Shown piece by piece: positions 34,652-44,153 of a DNA stretch of 64,000 nt. Every line of letters begins with the position of its first letter. The stretch's first letter is position 1. A model generated the notes under the pieces. It was given only the letters and a program-made list of their open reading frames with translations. It did not search any database and was not told where the DNA came from. The DNA is from Cupriavidus pauculus. Its GTDB lineage: Bacteria; Pseudomonadota; Gammaproteobacteria; Burkholderiales; Burkholderiaceae. A program made the translations under genes and the position numbers. Location: positions 1,240,001 through 1,304,000 of the forward strand of contig NZ_CP044065.1 in NCBI RefSeq assembly GCF_008693385.1, in the 5' to 3' direction.

Positions 34652-36327
34652 CCGAACTCGGAAAACCGCTGGGCCTCCGCCAGTCGATGTCCTGGCTGCA
34701 CACGTGGTCGGGCCTCCTCGTCTGCTGGGTGCTGTTCCTCGTCTACTGCTGCGGTACCGCCGCCTACTTCAAGGAAGAGATCACGGTCTGGATGCGACCG
34801 GACTGGCACGCGAAGCTGGCCGCGCCGGTGCCCGTCGAGCAGGCCGCCGACAACGCGGTGGCCTATCTGAAGAAGAACGCCCCCGACGCCGAGCGCTGGT
34901 TTATCCAGCTGCCGACGGACCGCCGTCCCATTCTCTCGATGTTCTGGACGCGCAAGCCGAAGGAAGGCGAGAAGGCCACGCCCGCGCGTGACCGCCTGGA
35001 GCGCCGCAACCTCGATGCGGCCACGGGCGAGCCCCTCGCCAGCGCGCGGGAGACGCGTGGCGGCGAGTTCCTGTACCGCCTGCACTTCGATCTGCACTAC
35101 ATGCCCGTGCAATGGGCGCGCTGGATCGTCGGCGTCTGCACGATGTTCATGCTCGTCGCGATCATCAGCGGCATCATCACGCATCGCCGCATCTTCGCGG
35201 ACTTCTTCACGTTCCGGGCACGCAAGGGCCAGCGCTCGTGGCTGGATGGCCATAACGTGGCCGCGGTGCTCGCGCTGCCGTTCCACCTGATGATTACCTA
35301 CACGGGCATCGTCACGTTGCTGTTCATGTATATGCCGTTCGGCATCCAGGCCGCTTACCCGGGCGACGAGAAGACCTTCTTCACCGACCTCGGCTTTCGC
35401 GACCGGCAGGTCAAGGCCTCGGGCATCGAGGCGCCGCTGGCCCCGGTGGGACCGATGATCCGGCAGGCAATGGCGCACTGGGACGGCACGACGCCCACGC
35501 GGATCTCGATCGAGCGTCCCAACGACGCAAGCGCGAAGGTGGCGGTGGTCCGCGACGCGGGCCGCAATATGAATTCGCAGGCCCCGACCGTGGTCTTCGA
35601 CGGAACCACCGGCAAGCAGGTGGGCGTGCTCAATGACGACCCCAGGGCCGCCAACCAGACGCGCGGCGTGATGGTGGGCCTGCATATCGCGAACTTTGCG
35701 CCGTACGCCATGCGCTGGCTGTTCTTCGTCTCTGGCCTGGCCGGTTGCCTGATGGTGGCGACGGGCGCGCTGCTGTGGGCCGTGAAGACGCGCCAGCATC
35801 ATGCCAGGCGCATTGCGCAGACGGGGCGGACGCCGTTCGGCCTGCGCCTCGTGGAAGCGCTGAACATCGGCGCGATTGCCGGTGTGCCCATCGCGATGGC
35901 GGCGTACTTCTGGGCCAACCGGCTGCTGCCGGCCGAGCTTGCGCAGCGGCCCGACATGGAAGCCCGCGCGTTCTTTATCGCCTGGGCCGCGGTGGCACTG
36001 ATCGGCCAGATCCGGCCGACGCGTGGCACGTGGCGCGTGCTGCTGTCGGCCGCCGCCGCGATGTTCGCGTTGCTGCCGGTGCTCGACATGCTGACCACGC
36101 CCGCCTCGCTCGGCGAGCTGCCGCTGCCGGTTCTTGCCTTCGACGCCGTCGTGTTCCTGCTCGGCGCGGGCTTTGGGCTTGCGGCCTGGCTCGTGGGACG
36201 GAAGAAGGCCGCAGGCAAGCAGATTACGGACAAGCAGATAGCGGAGAAGCAAGCGGGGAAGAAGCCCGCTGCGTCCGCGGTGGCCAGTACCGCGCCGGCG
36301 CGCGAGATGGCCGGAGACCTGCGATGA
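34648..36327 (+). CDS. PepSY-associated membrane protein (PiuB-type)
   Basis: The 559-residue protein has an N-terminal helix (HTWSGLLVCWVLFLVYCC), a periplasmic region, and several more helices. This fits the PepSY-associated TM family (PiuB/FpvG-like), iron-regulated proteins linked to siderophore iron release or reduction. Heme- or metal-type His residues are seen in LHTWSG, RLHFDLHYMP, LPFHLMITYTG and GLHIANF. The C-terminal tail is a low-complexity Lys/Ala/Gln stretch. Genes on both sides overlap it by 4 bp, so translation is coupled. Confidence 0.88.
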   Translation: MTELGKPLGLRQSMSWLHTWSGLLVCWVLFLVYCCGTAAYFKEEITVWMRPDWHAKLAAPVPVEQAADNAVAYLKKNAPDAERWFIQLPTDRRPILSMFWTRKPKEGEKATPARDRLERRNLDAATGEPLASARETRGGEFLYRLHFDLHYMPVQWARWIVGVCTMFMLVAIISGIITHRRIFADFFTFRARKGQRSWLDGHNVAAVLALPFHLMITYTGIVTLLFMYMPFGIQAAYPGDEKTFFTDLGFRDRQVKASGIEAPLAPVGPMIRQAMAHWDGTTPTRISIERPNDASAKVAVVRDAGRNMNSQAPTVVFDGTTGKQVGVLNDDPRAANQTRGVMVGLHIANFAPYAMRWLFFVSGLAGCLMVATGALLWAVKTRQHHARRIAQTGRTPFGLRLVEALNIGAIAGVPIAMAAYFWANRLLPAELAQRPDMEARAFFIAWAAVALIGQIRPTRGTWRVLLSAAAAMFALLPVLDMLTTPASLGELPLPVLAFDAVVFLLGAGFGLAAWLVGRKKAAGKQITDKQIAEKQAGKKPAASAVASTAPAREMAGDLR

Positions 36328-36713
36328 ACGCCGGCGTCCTCGCTGCCACCGCCGCCACACTCGCCAGCCTGGGCTTCGCCCTCGGCGGTTTCTCGTGGCT
36401 CGGCCTGACCATCGGCCGCCATCATGCCGATATCCACGGCCGGGGCACCGAACCCGCGCGCGATCAGGTCGTGCGGTTGCGGCTGCTGGGCTTCCTCGCG
36501 CTCGCGCTGGCTCTTGCCGCCTGCGTGATGGCACAGGGCTGGGCGTTCGGCTTCGTGTACTGGATCGGCGTCCTCTCGATCTGCGCGTGGGTAGCGGTGG
36601 CCACGTTCGCCTGCGCCCCCCGCGTTGTCCGCCGCATCGCGCTTGCCGCGGTCGGCCTCGCCGTGCTCGCGGCAATCGGTGCCCTGAGCGCCGAAGTCCT
36701 CATGCGTACGTAA
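36324..36713 (+). CDS. DUF3325 membrane protein (iron uptake locus)
   Basis: The 129-residue protein begins at ATG 36324, overlapping the previous stop by 4 bp. It has about four hydrophobic helices and the sequence IGRHHADIHGRG near the first helix. This matches DUF3325, a family that occurs next to DUF3649 and PepSY proteins at siderophore loci. The role is unknown. Confidence 0.78.
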   Translation: MNAGVLAATAATLASLGFALGGFSWLGLTIGRHHADIHGRGTEPARDQVVRLRLLGFLALALALAACVMAQGWAFGFVYWIGVLSICAWVAVATFACAPRVVRRIALAAVGLAVLAAIGALSAEVLMRT

Positions 36714-36722
36714 TCCCATGAT

Positions 36723-36743
36723 GCTCCGCCCAAGACGCGGAGC
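36723..36743. terminator. Hairpin 1 between DUF3325 and TonB receptor genes
   Basis: GCTCCGC and GCGGAGC form a perfect 7-bp stem with a 7-base loop, starting 10 bp after the DUF3325 stop. There is no T tract, so it may be a weak terminator or an mRNA-processing or protection element within the iron operon. Confidence 0.4.
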
Positions 36744-36765
36744 CAGTTCACACCGTCGACGACGT

Positions 36766-36785
36766 CCTTCGCCGCCTTGCGAAGG
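36766..36785. terminator. Hairpin 2 between DUF3325 and TonB receptor genes
   Basis: CCTTCGC and GCGAAGG form a perfect 7-bp stem with loop CGCCTT, 22 bp after hairpin 1 and 59 bp before the TTG of the TonB receptor. Together they could reduce read-through or set the level of receptor mRNA apart from the inner-membrane genes. Confidence 0.4.
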
Positions 36786-36844
36786 GGGACGCGCTCGGCC
36801 TGCTTTATCCAGAAACAAAGACATCAGATACCGGGAGCAACACC

Positions 36845-39016
36845 TTGTCTTACACCAACCCATCGTCTTCCGCGACGCGTCTGCCGGCGCGTCCGCGTCT
36901 GTGCTGCCTCGTTGCCGCGCTTGCGGCGGCTGGCACGCTGCCCACCCTCGCATTCGCGCAGGAAGCCACGCTACCCGCGGTGACGGTGCGCGCCGACGCC
37001 GGCACCGATGCGCTGCCGCCCGCCTATGCCGGCGGCCAGGTCGCGCGCGGTGCCCGCATCGGGGTGCTGGGCAACCAGGACTTCATGGACGTGCCGTTCA
37101 GCATCACGTCGTACACGGCGGAGCAGATGCAGAACCAGCAGGCCCGCACCGTGGGCCAGGTGCTGGCCGACGATCCCGCCATTCGCGTGAGCTCGGGCTT
37201 CGGCAACTTCTCGGAAACGTTCATCGTGCGCGGTTTCACGTTGACTTCCGATGACATCAGCTACAACGGCCTCTACGGCATTGCGCCGCGCCAGCTGGCC
37301 TCGACCGAAGGCCTGGAGCGCGTGGAAGTGTTCCGTGGCGCCAATGCATTCCTGAACGGCGTGTCGCCGGGCGGCAGCAGCGTGGGCGGCTCGATCAACC
37401 TCGTGCCGAAGTACGCGACGGCCGCGCCGATCACGCAAGGCACGATCGACTACACGAGCGACGGCCAGGCCGGTGCCCATATCGACGTGGGCCGCCGTTT
37501 CGGCGAGAAGAAGGAATTCGGCGTGCGCGTCAACGCGATGGCGCGCGGCGGCGATACGGCGATCGACAACGAAAGCCGTCAGCAGCGCCTGTTCACGCTG
37601 GGCATGGATTACCAGGGCGACAAGTTCCGCGTGAACGCGGACTTCGGCTACCAGAAGCAGCGCATCTATCAGGGCCGCAGCACCATCACGCTGAACGGCA
37701 CGGCGCTGCCGCCGGTGCCCAACGCTTCCACCAACTTCGCGCAGCCGTGGACCAATTCCTCGCTCGAGGATATCTACGGCACGATTCGCGCCGAGTACGA
37801 CATCGCGAAGAACTGGACCGCGTACGCCGCGTTCGGCGCGCACCAGACCAACGAGTTCGGCTCGTACAGCGGCGCCACGGTGGGCAACACGGGCTTCGGT
37901 ACCGCGACCCGCCTGACCGTGCCGTTCGAACAGACCACCTACAGCGGCGAGTTCGGCGTGCGCGGCAGGTTCGTCACGGGTCCGGTCAGTCATACGGTCA
38001 ACGCGAGCTGGTCGGGCCTGGAGCAACGCCGGGGCACGGCGTTCCAGAGCTCCCCCAGCTTCGCGACCAACCTCTACAACGCGCCGACGGTCGCCTATCC
38101 GGCCGCGCCCACCACGGGCAACATGAACGATCCGTTCACCACGCAACGGGTCAACCTCAACGGCGTCTCGGTGTCCGATACGCTGGGCTTCCTGAACGAC
38201 CGCGTGCTGCTGACGGCCGGCGTGCGCCAGCAGGTGATCAACGTGCGCGGCTACGCGACGGCGACCGGTTCGCAGACCACGGCGTACAGCGAGTCGGCCA
38301 CGTCGCCGATGTTCGGCCTCGTGGTCAAGCCGCTGCAGAACCTGTCCGTGTACTACAACTACATCCAAGGCCTTGCGCAGGGTCCGACCGCCGGCAACAC
38401 CGCGGTCAACCGTGGCGAAGTGTTCCCGCCGGCCAAGTCGAAGCAGCACGAGGCGGGCGTGAAGTACGATGCGGGCAGCTTCGGCACGACGCTGGCCTTC
38501 TTCCAGATCGAGCAGCCGATCGGCACCACGTCCACGGCGACCAACGTGTTCGGCCTGCAGGACCTGCGTAACCGCGGCGTGGAATGGAGCATCTTCGGCG
38601 AACCGCTGCGCGGCCTGCGGCTGCTGGGCGGGGTGTCGGTCATCGATTCGGAATACCAGAACACCGGCAATCCGGCGACCGAAGGGAAGAAGGGCGTGGG
38701 CGTGCCGAACTACACGGCCACGGCGAGCGCGGAATACGATCTGCCGTTCCTGCAGGGTTCGACCGTGACGGGCCGCTTTATCCAGACGGGCCGCCAGAAC
38801 GCGAATCCGCAGAACACGATCTCGCTGCCGTCGTGGCACCGCATCGACCTTGGCGCGCGTTATACGTTCAAGGCGTCGCAGGTCCGTTACACGGTGCGCG
38901 CGTTCGTCGAGAATGTCGCGAACAAGGACTACTGGGCCGCTGTCTCCACGTCGAACAACGTGCTGACGATCGGCAATCCACGGACGTTCAAGGTATCGAT
39001 GACCGTCGATTACTGA
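36845..39016 (+). CDS. TonB-dependent siderophore receptor
   Basis: The 723-residue outer-membrane receptor starts with TTG at 36845, preceded by GGGAG; no better start is near. A signal peptide ends around AFAQE. A plug domain (about 60-190) contains FMDVPFSITSYTAEQM, VRGFTLTSDDISYNGLYGIA and ERVEVFRGANAFLNG. The remaining 500 residues form the barrel, ending in the aromatic SMTVDY. No N-terminal STN signalling domain is present, so no surface-signalling sigma factor is expected. The plug sequence pattern is that of siderophore (ferric-catecholate or hydroxamate) receptors. Its iron role is supported by the inner-membrane genes before it. The ligand is unknown. Confidence 0.93.
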   Translation: MSYTNPSSSATRLPARPRLCCLVAALAAAGTLPTLAFAQEATLPAVTVRADAGTDALPPAYAGGQVARGARIGVLGNQDFMDVPFSITSYTAEQMQNQQARTVGQVLADDPAIRVSSGFGNFSETFIVRGFTLTSDDISYNGLYGIAPRQLASTEGLERVEVFRGANAFLNGVSPGGSSVGGSINLVPKYATAAPITQGTIDYTSDGQAGAHIDVGRRFGEKKEFGVRVNAMARGGDTAIDNESRQQRLFTLGMDYQGDKFRVNADFGYQKQRIYQGRSTITLNGTALPPVPNASTNFAQPWTNSSLEDIYGTIRAEYDIAKNWTAYAAFGAHQTNEFGSYSGATVGNTGFGTATRLTVPFEQTTYSGEFGVRGRFVTGPVSHTVNASWSGLEQRRGTAFQSSPSFATNLYNAPTVAYPAAPTTGNMNDPFTTQRVNLNGVSVSDTLGFLNDRVLLTAGVRQQVINVRGYATATGSQTTAYSESATSPMFGLVVKPLQNLSVYYNYIQGLAQGPTAGNTAVNRGEVFPPAKSKQHEAGVKYDAGSFGTTLAFFQIEQPIGTTSTATNVFGLQDLRNRGVEWSIFGEPLRGLRLLGGVSVIDSEYQNTGNPATEGKKGVGVPNYTATASAEYDLPFLQGSTVTGRFIQTGRQNANPQNTISLPSWHRIDLGARYTFKASQVRYTVRAFVENVANKDYWAAVSTSNNVLTIGNPRTFKVSMTVDY

Positions 39017-39057
39017 TCGGCCCAGACGTAATCGTCGCGAAACGGCGGGCGCCGCGA

Positions 39058-40095
39058 TCAGTCGATCTTCGCGCCGGACTGCTTGATGGTCTGGCCCCAG
39101 CGCTTCTGCTCGCTGAGGATCGTCGCGGTAAACGCCTCCGGTCCCTGCCACGCCGGCTCTGCGCCTTGCTGCTCGAACTTGGCCTTGGTATCGGGGTCGG
39201 CCAGCACCGTGCGCAGCGCCCCCGACAGCTTGTCCACGATGTCCTTCGGCGTGCCGGCCGGCGCGAGCACGCCGTAGAAGCCGACGACCTCGAAGCCCTT
39301 GAGCCCCGCCTCTTCCATGGTCGGGACGTCCGGCAGCGCGGGCGAGCGCGCGTGCGAGGTCACGGCCAGCGCGCGGACCTTGCCGGACTTGATGAACTGC
39401 GTGAACAGCGGAATGGAGTCGGCCATCATCTGCGCCTGCCCGCCCATGACGTCCGTCAGCGCGGGCGCGCTGCCCTTGTACGGGATATGCACGATGAACG
39501 TGCCCGACGCCTGTTTGAACATCTCGGGCATCAGATGCGAAATGCCGCCATTGCCGCCCGACGCAAAGTTCAGCTTGCCCGGATTGGCCTTCGCGTACGC
39601 GATGAACTCCTTGAGGTTCTTCGCCGGAACGTTGTTGTTGACCACCATGACCAGCGGAATCAGCGCGGTACGGGCCACCGGCGCGAAGTCCTTCGGCATG
39701 CCGTACGGCAGCTTGGGGTACAGCGAGTTGTTGATCGACATCTGCCCGGTGTTCGCGATCAGCAGCGTGTAGCCATCCGCGGGCGACTTGGCAACGTTGT
39801 CCGAACCGATATTGCCGGCAGCGCCGGCCTTGTAGTCGAGCACGACGGTCTGGCCGAGAATCGGCTGAAGCTTCTCCGCGAGGATGCGCGCGTGGGTATC
39901 GACGGGGCCGCCGGGCGGAAAGCCCACGACCATGCGGATGGGCTTGTCGGGGTAGGCGGCCTGCGCCGTGGCGGGCAGGAACGTACCCAGCACCGCGAGC
40001 GTGCCGAGGGCGAGCGCGGGCAGGGTAGCGAAAAGCTGGCGGCGGATCGTGCGATGGCGGCGATGGGAAGGCTGGCTGGCGCGGGAAGGCGTCAT
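39058..40095 (-). CDS. Bug-type TTT periplasmic solute receptor
   Basis: The 345-residue protein starts at the ATG at 40095 with AGAGGAG upstream. It has a long signal peptide (RRQLFATLPALALGTLAVLG) ending near ATAQAAYPDKP. Family blocks are RMVVGFPPGGPVDTHAR, VVLDYKAGAAGNIG and FASGGNGGISHLMPEMF. It is the third Bug-type receptor in the window and is divergent from the S9 peptidase gene, with a 154-bp shared promoter region. It has no transporter neighbours. The ligand cannot be predicted. Confidence 0.92.
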   Translation of the reverse strand: MTPSRASQPSHRRHRTIRRQLFATLPALALGTLAVLGTFLPATAQAAYPDKPIRMVVGFPPGGPVDTHARILAEKLQPILGQTVVLDYKAGAAGNIGSDNVAKSPADGYTLLIANTGQMSINNSLYPKLPYGMPKDFAPVARTALIPLVMVVNNNVPAKNLKEFIAYAKANPGKLNFASGGNGGISHLMPEMFKQASGTFIVHIPYKGSAPALTDVMGGQAQMMADSIPLFTQFIKSGKVRALAVTSHARSPALPDVPTMEEAGLKGFEVVGFYGVLAPAGTPKDIVDKLSGALRTVLADPDTKAKFEQQGAEPAWQGPEAFTATILSEQKRWGQTIKQSGAKID

Positions 40096-40249
40096 GGTGT
40101 GTGCTCCTCTGAGTGTCGTCTCGCTCTGCGGCGAGGGTTGCGGGTATTGTGACGTTTTTATGACAACATGGCGAGCGTCGAACGCAGGGACCGGGGCTGG
40201 AGTACTCTTGCAGCTTGCTCCTTGCCAACATCGCCTACACCGGTTCCGC

Positions 40250-42280
40250 ATGCCCAACGCACCTACCTCGCTCTCCGATTCGCTATCCGATACGCCGCTG
40301 ATCCCGCGCGTCGAACTGTTCGGCAATCCCGTGCGCGCCGGCGCGCGTATCAGTCCCGATGGCCGCTATCTGTCATGGAGCGCGCCCGATGGGGGCGTCA
40401 TGAACCTGTGGGTCGCGCCGCGCGACAATCCCGCGCAGGCAAAGGTCCTGACGCGGGACCGCCTGCGCGGCGTCTATACGAGCTGGTGGTCGTACGACGG
40501 CGCGCACCTGCTCTATGTGCAGGACGTCGGCGGCGACGAGAACTACCACGTCTACGCGATCTCGCCCGAAGGCGGCAATCCGCGCGATCTCACGCCGTTC
40601 GAGGGCGTGCGTGCGTCGGTGGCGGCGCTGAGCCACAAGCCCGCGCTGCGCGGCAAGGCGCTGCTGAGCGTGAACCAGCGCGACCCGCGCTACCACGACC
40701 TGTATCTGGCGGACATCGCCACGGGCGAACTCACCCTCGTGCAGGAGAATCCCGGTTACGCGGGCTTTCTGACCGATGACGATTTCCGCGTGCTGCTCGC
40801 GGTGGAAACGCTGGACGACGGCGGCGCGCGCTATCTGAAACCCCGCGCGACCGCCGACGCAACCGCCGACGCGACCCCCGGGGGCCAGGGCTGGCAGCCG
40901 TGGCTGTCGGTCTCGCCCGACGATGCGCGCACCACGCATGCCTCGCATGTCGATGTCACCGGCCGCACGCTCTATGTCTACGACAGCCGCGGCCGCGACA
41001 CCGCGGCGCTCGTCTCGATTCCGCTCGCGGCCGAGTCCGGGGACACGGCCGTGCCGACCGTGATCGCCGAAGACGCGCGCGCCGATATCGGCGGCGCGCT
41101 GCTCGATGCATTCACTTACGAGCCGCTCGCCTACAGCCTCGAGCACGAGCGCCGCGAACTGGTCGTGCTCGCGGAAAGCCTGCGCGCCGACGTGGCGTTG
41201 CTCGATGGCAGGCTCGGTGGCGTGGATGGGGAGTGGGGCCTGGTCAGCCGCAGCGAGGACGACCGCTACTGGATCGTCGGCGCGGCATCGGATCGCGTGC
41301 CGGGCGCCGCATGGCTGTTCGACAGGCAGACGCGCGCGCTGGAGCGGCTTTACGTCACGCGCCCCACGCTGCTCGATCATTCTCTCGCGCGCATGCAGTC
41401 CACGACGATCCGTTCGCGCGATGGCCTCGACCTCGTGACCTACGTGACCATCCCTGTTCATGCCGATGCGAGTCTCGCCGAGGGCGGCAAGCCGCTGACG
41501 AGCCGTGTCCCCGTGCCGACCGTGCTGCTCGTGCACGGCGGCCCCTGGGCGCGCGATTCGTTCGGCTTCAACCCGCTGCACCAGTGGCTCGCCAATCGCG
41601 GCTATGCGGTGCTCTCGGTCAACTTCCGCGGCTCCACGGGGTTCGGCAAGCGCTTCCTCAGCGCGTCCGACCTCGAGTGGGGCGCGAAGATGGACGATGA
41701 TCTCTGCGATGCCGTCGACTGGGCGGTCGCGCAGGGTATTGCCGATCCGGCGCGGGTGGCCGTCATGGGCTGGAGCTACGGCGGCTACGCCACGCTATGG
41801 GCGATGACGCATCATGCCGAGCGCTACGCGTGCGGCGTGGACGTGGTCGGTCCATCGAATCTGGAGACGCTGCTGGCCAGCATTCCGCCGTATTGGGAGA
41901 GCTTCCGTTCGACGCTGTACCGCGCCGTGGGCAACCCCGACACGGAGGCGGGCAAGGCGCTGCTGAAGGAGCGCTCGCCGCTGACCCATGCCGCGCGCAT
42001 TGCCAAGCCGCTGCTGATCGGGCAGGGCGCCAACGACCCGCGCGTCAAGGAGGCCGAATCCACGCAGATGATCGATGCCATGCGCGCCAAGGGCATTCCG
42101 TTCACCTACGTGGTGTTCCCCGACGAGGGGCACGGCTTCCTGCGTCCCGCCAATTCGATCCGCTTCAATACGATCATCGAGACCTTCCTCGCCACGCATC
42201 TCGGCGGCCGATTCGAGCCCTCGCATCCGGCCGAGATCGAGGGGAATACCGCGGTGGTCGAGGCTGTCGAGCGTTATTGA
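40250..42280 (+). CDS. S9-family prolyl oligopeptidase-like peptidase
   Basis: The 676-residue protein has an N-terminal beta-propeller-like half (ISPDGRYLSWSAPDGG, then YSWWSYDGAHLL-type blades) and a C-terminal alpha/beta-hydrolase domain. The catalytic triad is visible as Ser509 in GWSYGGYA, Asp596 in GANDPRV and His628 in DEGHGF. No signal peptide is seen, so a cytosolic acylaminoacyl- or dipeptidyl-peptidase role is likely. The ATG at 40250 (MPNAPTSLSDSLSDTP) is chosen because the upstream frame is not protein-like. Confidence 0.9.
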   Translation: MPNAPTSLSDSLSDTPLIPRVELFGNPVRAGARISPDGRYLSWSAPDGGVMNLWVAPRDNPAQAKVLTRDRLRGVYTSWWSYDGAHLLYVQDVGGDENYHVYAISPEGGNPRDLTPFEGVRASVAALSHKPALRGKALLSVNQRDPRYHDLYLADIATGELTLVQENPGYAGFLTDDDFRVLLAVETLDDGGARYLKPRATADATADATPGGQGWQPWLSVSPDDARTTHASHVDVTGRTLYVYDSRGRDTAALVSIPLAAESGDTAVPTVIAEDARADIGGALLDAFTYEPLAYSLEHERRELVVLAESLRADVALLDGRLGGVDGEWGLVSRSEDDRYWIVGAASDRVPGAAWLFDRQTRALERLYVTRPTLLDHSLARMQSTTIRSRDGLDLVTYVTIPVHADASLAEGGKPLTSRVPVPTVLLVHGGPWARDSFGFNPLHQWLANRGYAVLSVNFRGSTGFGKRFLSASDLEWGAKMDDDLCDAVDWAVAQGIADPARVAVMGWSYGGYATLWAMTHHAERYACGVDVVGPSNLETLLASIPPYWESFRSTLYRAVGNPDTEAGKALLKERSPLTHAARIAKPLLIGQGANDPRVKEAESTQMIDAMRAKGIPFTYVVFPDEGHGFLRPANSIRFNTIIETFLATHLGGRFEPSHPAEIEGNTAVVEAVERY

Positions 42281-42286
42281 TCTGCG

Positions 42287-43210
42287 CTATGCGGGCGCGC
42301 GCACCTTGTACTGTGCCGCGGCCGCCAGCGCATCCTCGACGAACGGCAGCGTCATGGGATTGCCGATCTCCTTGTGGAATGCGATCCAGAGTTCGAGCGC
42401 CGGCACGTCCTTGCCCGATATCCTGCGGAACGCCACGCCCGGCACAGGCTGCGCGGCGGCCGAGGCGGGAATCACGGCAATGGCGATGCCCGCCGTGACG
42501 AGCGCCATCATCGCGTGATAGCGCGCGCCGTCGTGGATGCGCAGCGGTACCACGTTGTGCTCCGCCAGCCAGCCGAGCATCAGGTCGTGCGCATACTGGC
42601 CGTGCCGCCGTTCGAGCGTGGCCAGGCTCTCGCCATGCAGGTCGCGCACGCCCACGCTGCGCTGCGTGGCGAGCCGATGCCCCTCGGGCACGGCCAGCAC
42701 ATGGGTCTCGCGCATCAGCCGGCGTGCCTGTAGCCGCGCATCGGTGATGGGCGGACGCAGGATCGCCACGTCGAGCTCGTTGCGCAGCAATGCCTCAAGC
42801 ATCGCCTCCGAACTGACCTCCCGCAGCGAATAGAGCGCGCCCGGCATGCGCGCGGTAAAGCGCCGCAGCATATTCGGCACGAGCGCGATGGCGGAGATCG
42901 CGGTCAGGCCGATCGCCAGATGGCCGACGTCGTCGCCACGTCCGGCCTGCACGACCAGTTGCCGCGTGCGGTGCTCGATATCGAACAGCTTCTCGGCCTG
43001 CGCGCGCAGCACCGCGCCGGCGGGCGTCAGCCGCACGCTGCGCTTGGTGCGCTCGAACAGCGGCGTGCCGAGCTGCGCCTCCAGCTGCTTGATCTGCAGG
43101 CTCAGCGGCGGCTGCGTCATGTTCAGGCGGCGCGCCGCGCGGGTAAAGCTCAGTTCGTCGGCCAGCACCAGAAACGAGGTGAGGACGCGGAATTCCAGCG
43201 GACTGTACAT
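42287..43210 (-). CDS. LysR-family regulator of the divergent aldolase/TTT operon
   Basis: The 307-residue protein starts at the ATG at 43210 (MYSPLEFRVLTSFLVLADEL). The helix-turn-helix is FTRAARRLNMTQPPLSLQIK and the rest is a LysR effector domain (CbbR/BenM-like plan). It is divergent from an HpaI-type aldolase and a Bug-type receptor gene, so it probably controls them. Its start codon touches a perfect dyad at 43210-43226. Its stop lies 6 bp from the S9 peptidase stop. Confidence 0.93.
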   Translation of the reverse strand: MYSPLEFRVLTSFLVLADELSFTRAARRLNMTQPPLSLQIKQLEAQLGTPLFERTKRSVRLTPAGAVLRAQAEKLFDIEHRTRQLVVQAGRGDDVGHLAIGLTAISAIALVPNMLRRFTARMPGALYSLREVSSEAMLEALLRNELDVAILRPPITDARLQARRLMRETHVLAVPEGHRLATQRSVGVRDLHGESLATLERRHGQYAHDLMLGWLAEHNVVPLRIHDGARYHAMMALVTAGIAIAVIPASAAAQPVPGVAFRRISGKDVPALELWIAFHKEIGNPMTLPFVEDALAAAAQYKVRAPA

Positions 43211-43226
43211 ATACAGGGCCTGTATA
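43210..43226. promoter_or_regulatory. LysR-type dyad overlapping the regulator's start codon
   Basis: TATACAG-GGC-CTGTATA is a perfect 17-bp inverted repeat containing a T-N11-A pattern. The first base is part of the LysR gene's ATG. The arrangement repeats what is seen at 24884-24898 for the other LysR gene. It is about 100 bp before the divergent aldolase gene. Confidence 0.62.
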
Positions 43227-43324
43227 AATCCAATACAAAAGTAATATTGGAAATATAATCCAGCCGTCGCGAGAATGTCTCCACCGGCCGCCCCCCATGA
43301 GCCGCTCAGATAACGAAGAGAGAC

Positions 43325-44110
43325 ATGACCATCCAGCACCCCCTCGATACCCGCCTGCCGGCGATGCTGCGCGGCGGTAGCCCGTTGCGCGGAATCTTCA
43401 GCGCGCTCCCCAGCCCCGCGATCGTCGAGATGTGCGGCTATGCCGGCTTCGACTTCGTGATCATCGACAACGAACACGGCGCGGCCGGGCTAGAGACTAC
43501 CGAGCACATGCTACGCGCCGCGCGGGCCAGCGGCATCGTGCCCGTGGTGCGCTGCTTCGTGGAGAACATTGCGCGCATCCTCGACATGGGAGCGAGTGCC
43601 GTGCAGATTCCGATGGTGGAAACTGCGGACGACGCTCGCGAACTCGTGCAGCGCGTGCGGTATCCGGGCATCGGCCGGCGCGGCAGCGCGTTCAGCGGCC
43701 GCGCGGCCGGCTACGGCGCGTTTCCCGGTGCCGCGCATACCGAGCGCAGCAACGAGGGCATCGCGCTGATCGCCATGATCGAGTCGCCCGAGGGTGTCGC
43801 CAATGCCGAGGCCATCGCGGCCGTCGAGGGCATCGATGCGGTATTCGTCGGGCCGAACGATCTGTCCCACGCGATGGGGTTCGGCAGCGACTGGAAGCGC
43901 CCCGAGGTAGCCGCCGCCATCGAGCAGGCGCTGCGCGCGGTCGATCGGGCTGGCAAGTGCCCGGGCGTGCTTGCGCTGACCGCCGATGACGAACAGCACT
44001 ATCGCGCGATGGGTGCGCGCTATTTCGCGACCGTGGCCACGAGCCTGATCACGGCGGCGTTTCGCCAGGCCGCCACGGCCGGACGCGCGGGAGGCAGCCT
44101 CTCGTACTAG
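43325..44110 (+). CDS. HpcH/HpaI-type aldolase
   Basis: The 261-residue protein is a class II pyruvate aldolase of the HpcH/HpaI family, which cleaves 4-hydroxy-2-oxo acids to pyruvate and an aldehyde. Active-site blocks are visible: IIDNEHGAAG (catalytic His), VRCFVENIARILDMG, IAMIESPEGVANAEAIA (metal-binding Glu) and VFVGPNDLSHAMG (Asp). The ATG is preceded by AACGAAGAGAGAC. It is the first gene of a LysR-controlled pair with a Bug-type receptor, suggesting catabolism of a hydroxy-oxo acid or its precursor. Confidence 0.92.
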   Translation: MTIQHPLDTRLPAMLRGGSPLRGIFSALPSPAIVEMCGYAGFDFVIIDNEHGAAGLETTEHMLRAARASGIVPVVRCFVENIARILDMGASAVQIPMVETADDARELVQRVRYPGIGRRGSAFSGRAAGYGAFPGAAHTERSNEGIALIAMIESPEGVANAEAIAAVEGIDAVFVGPNDLSHAMGFGSDWKRPEVAAAIEQALRAVDRAGKCPGVLALTADDEQHYRAMGARYFATVATSLITAAFRQAATAGRAGGSLSY

Positions 44111-44153
44111 CGCGACCCCGCACACCCCAAAAAGACAACATCAGGAGACGACA

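Noticed and set aside
40142..40165. Imperfect inverted repeat TTGTGAC/ATGACAA between the TTT receptor and S9 peptidase genes
   Set aside because: Only five of seven arm positions pair and no regulator gene is adjacent, so it is not better than chance in a promoter region.
36971..40231. Very long open frame on the minus strand opposite the TonB receptor
   Set aside because: It crosses an intergenic region and two oppositely oriented real genes and has antisense-type composition; the TonB receptor on the plus strand has clear plug and barrel motifs.
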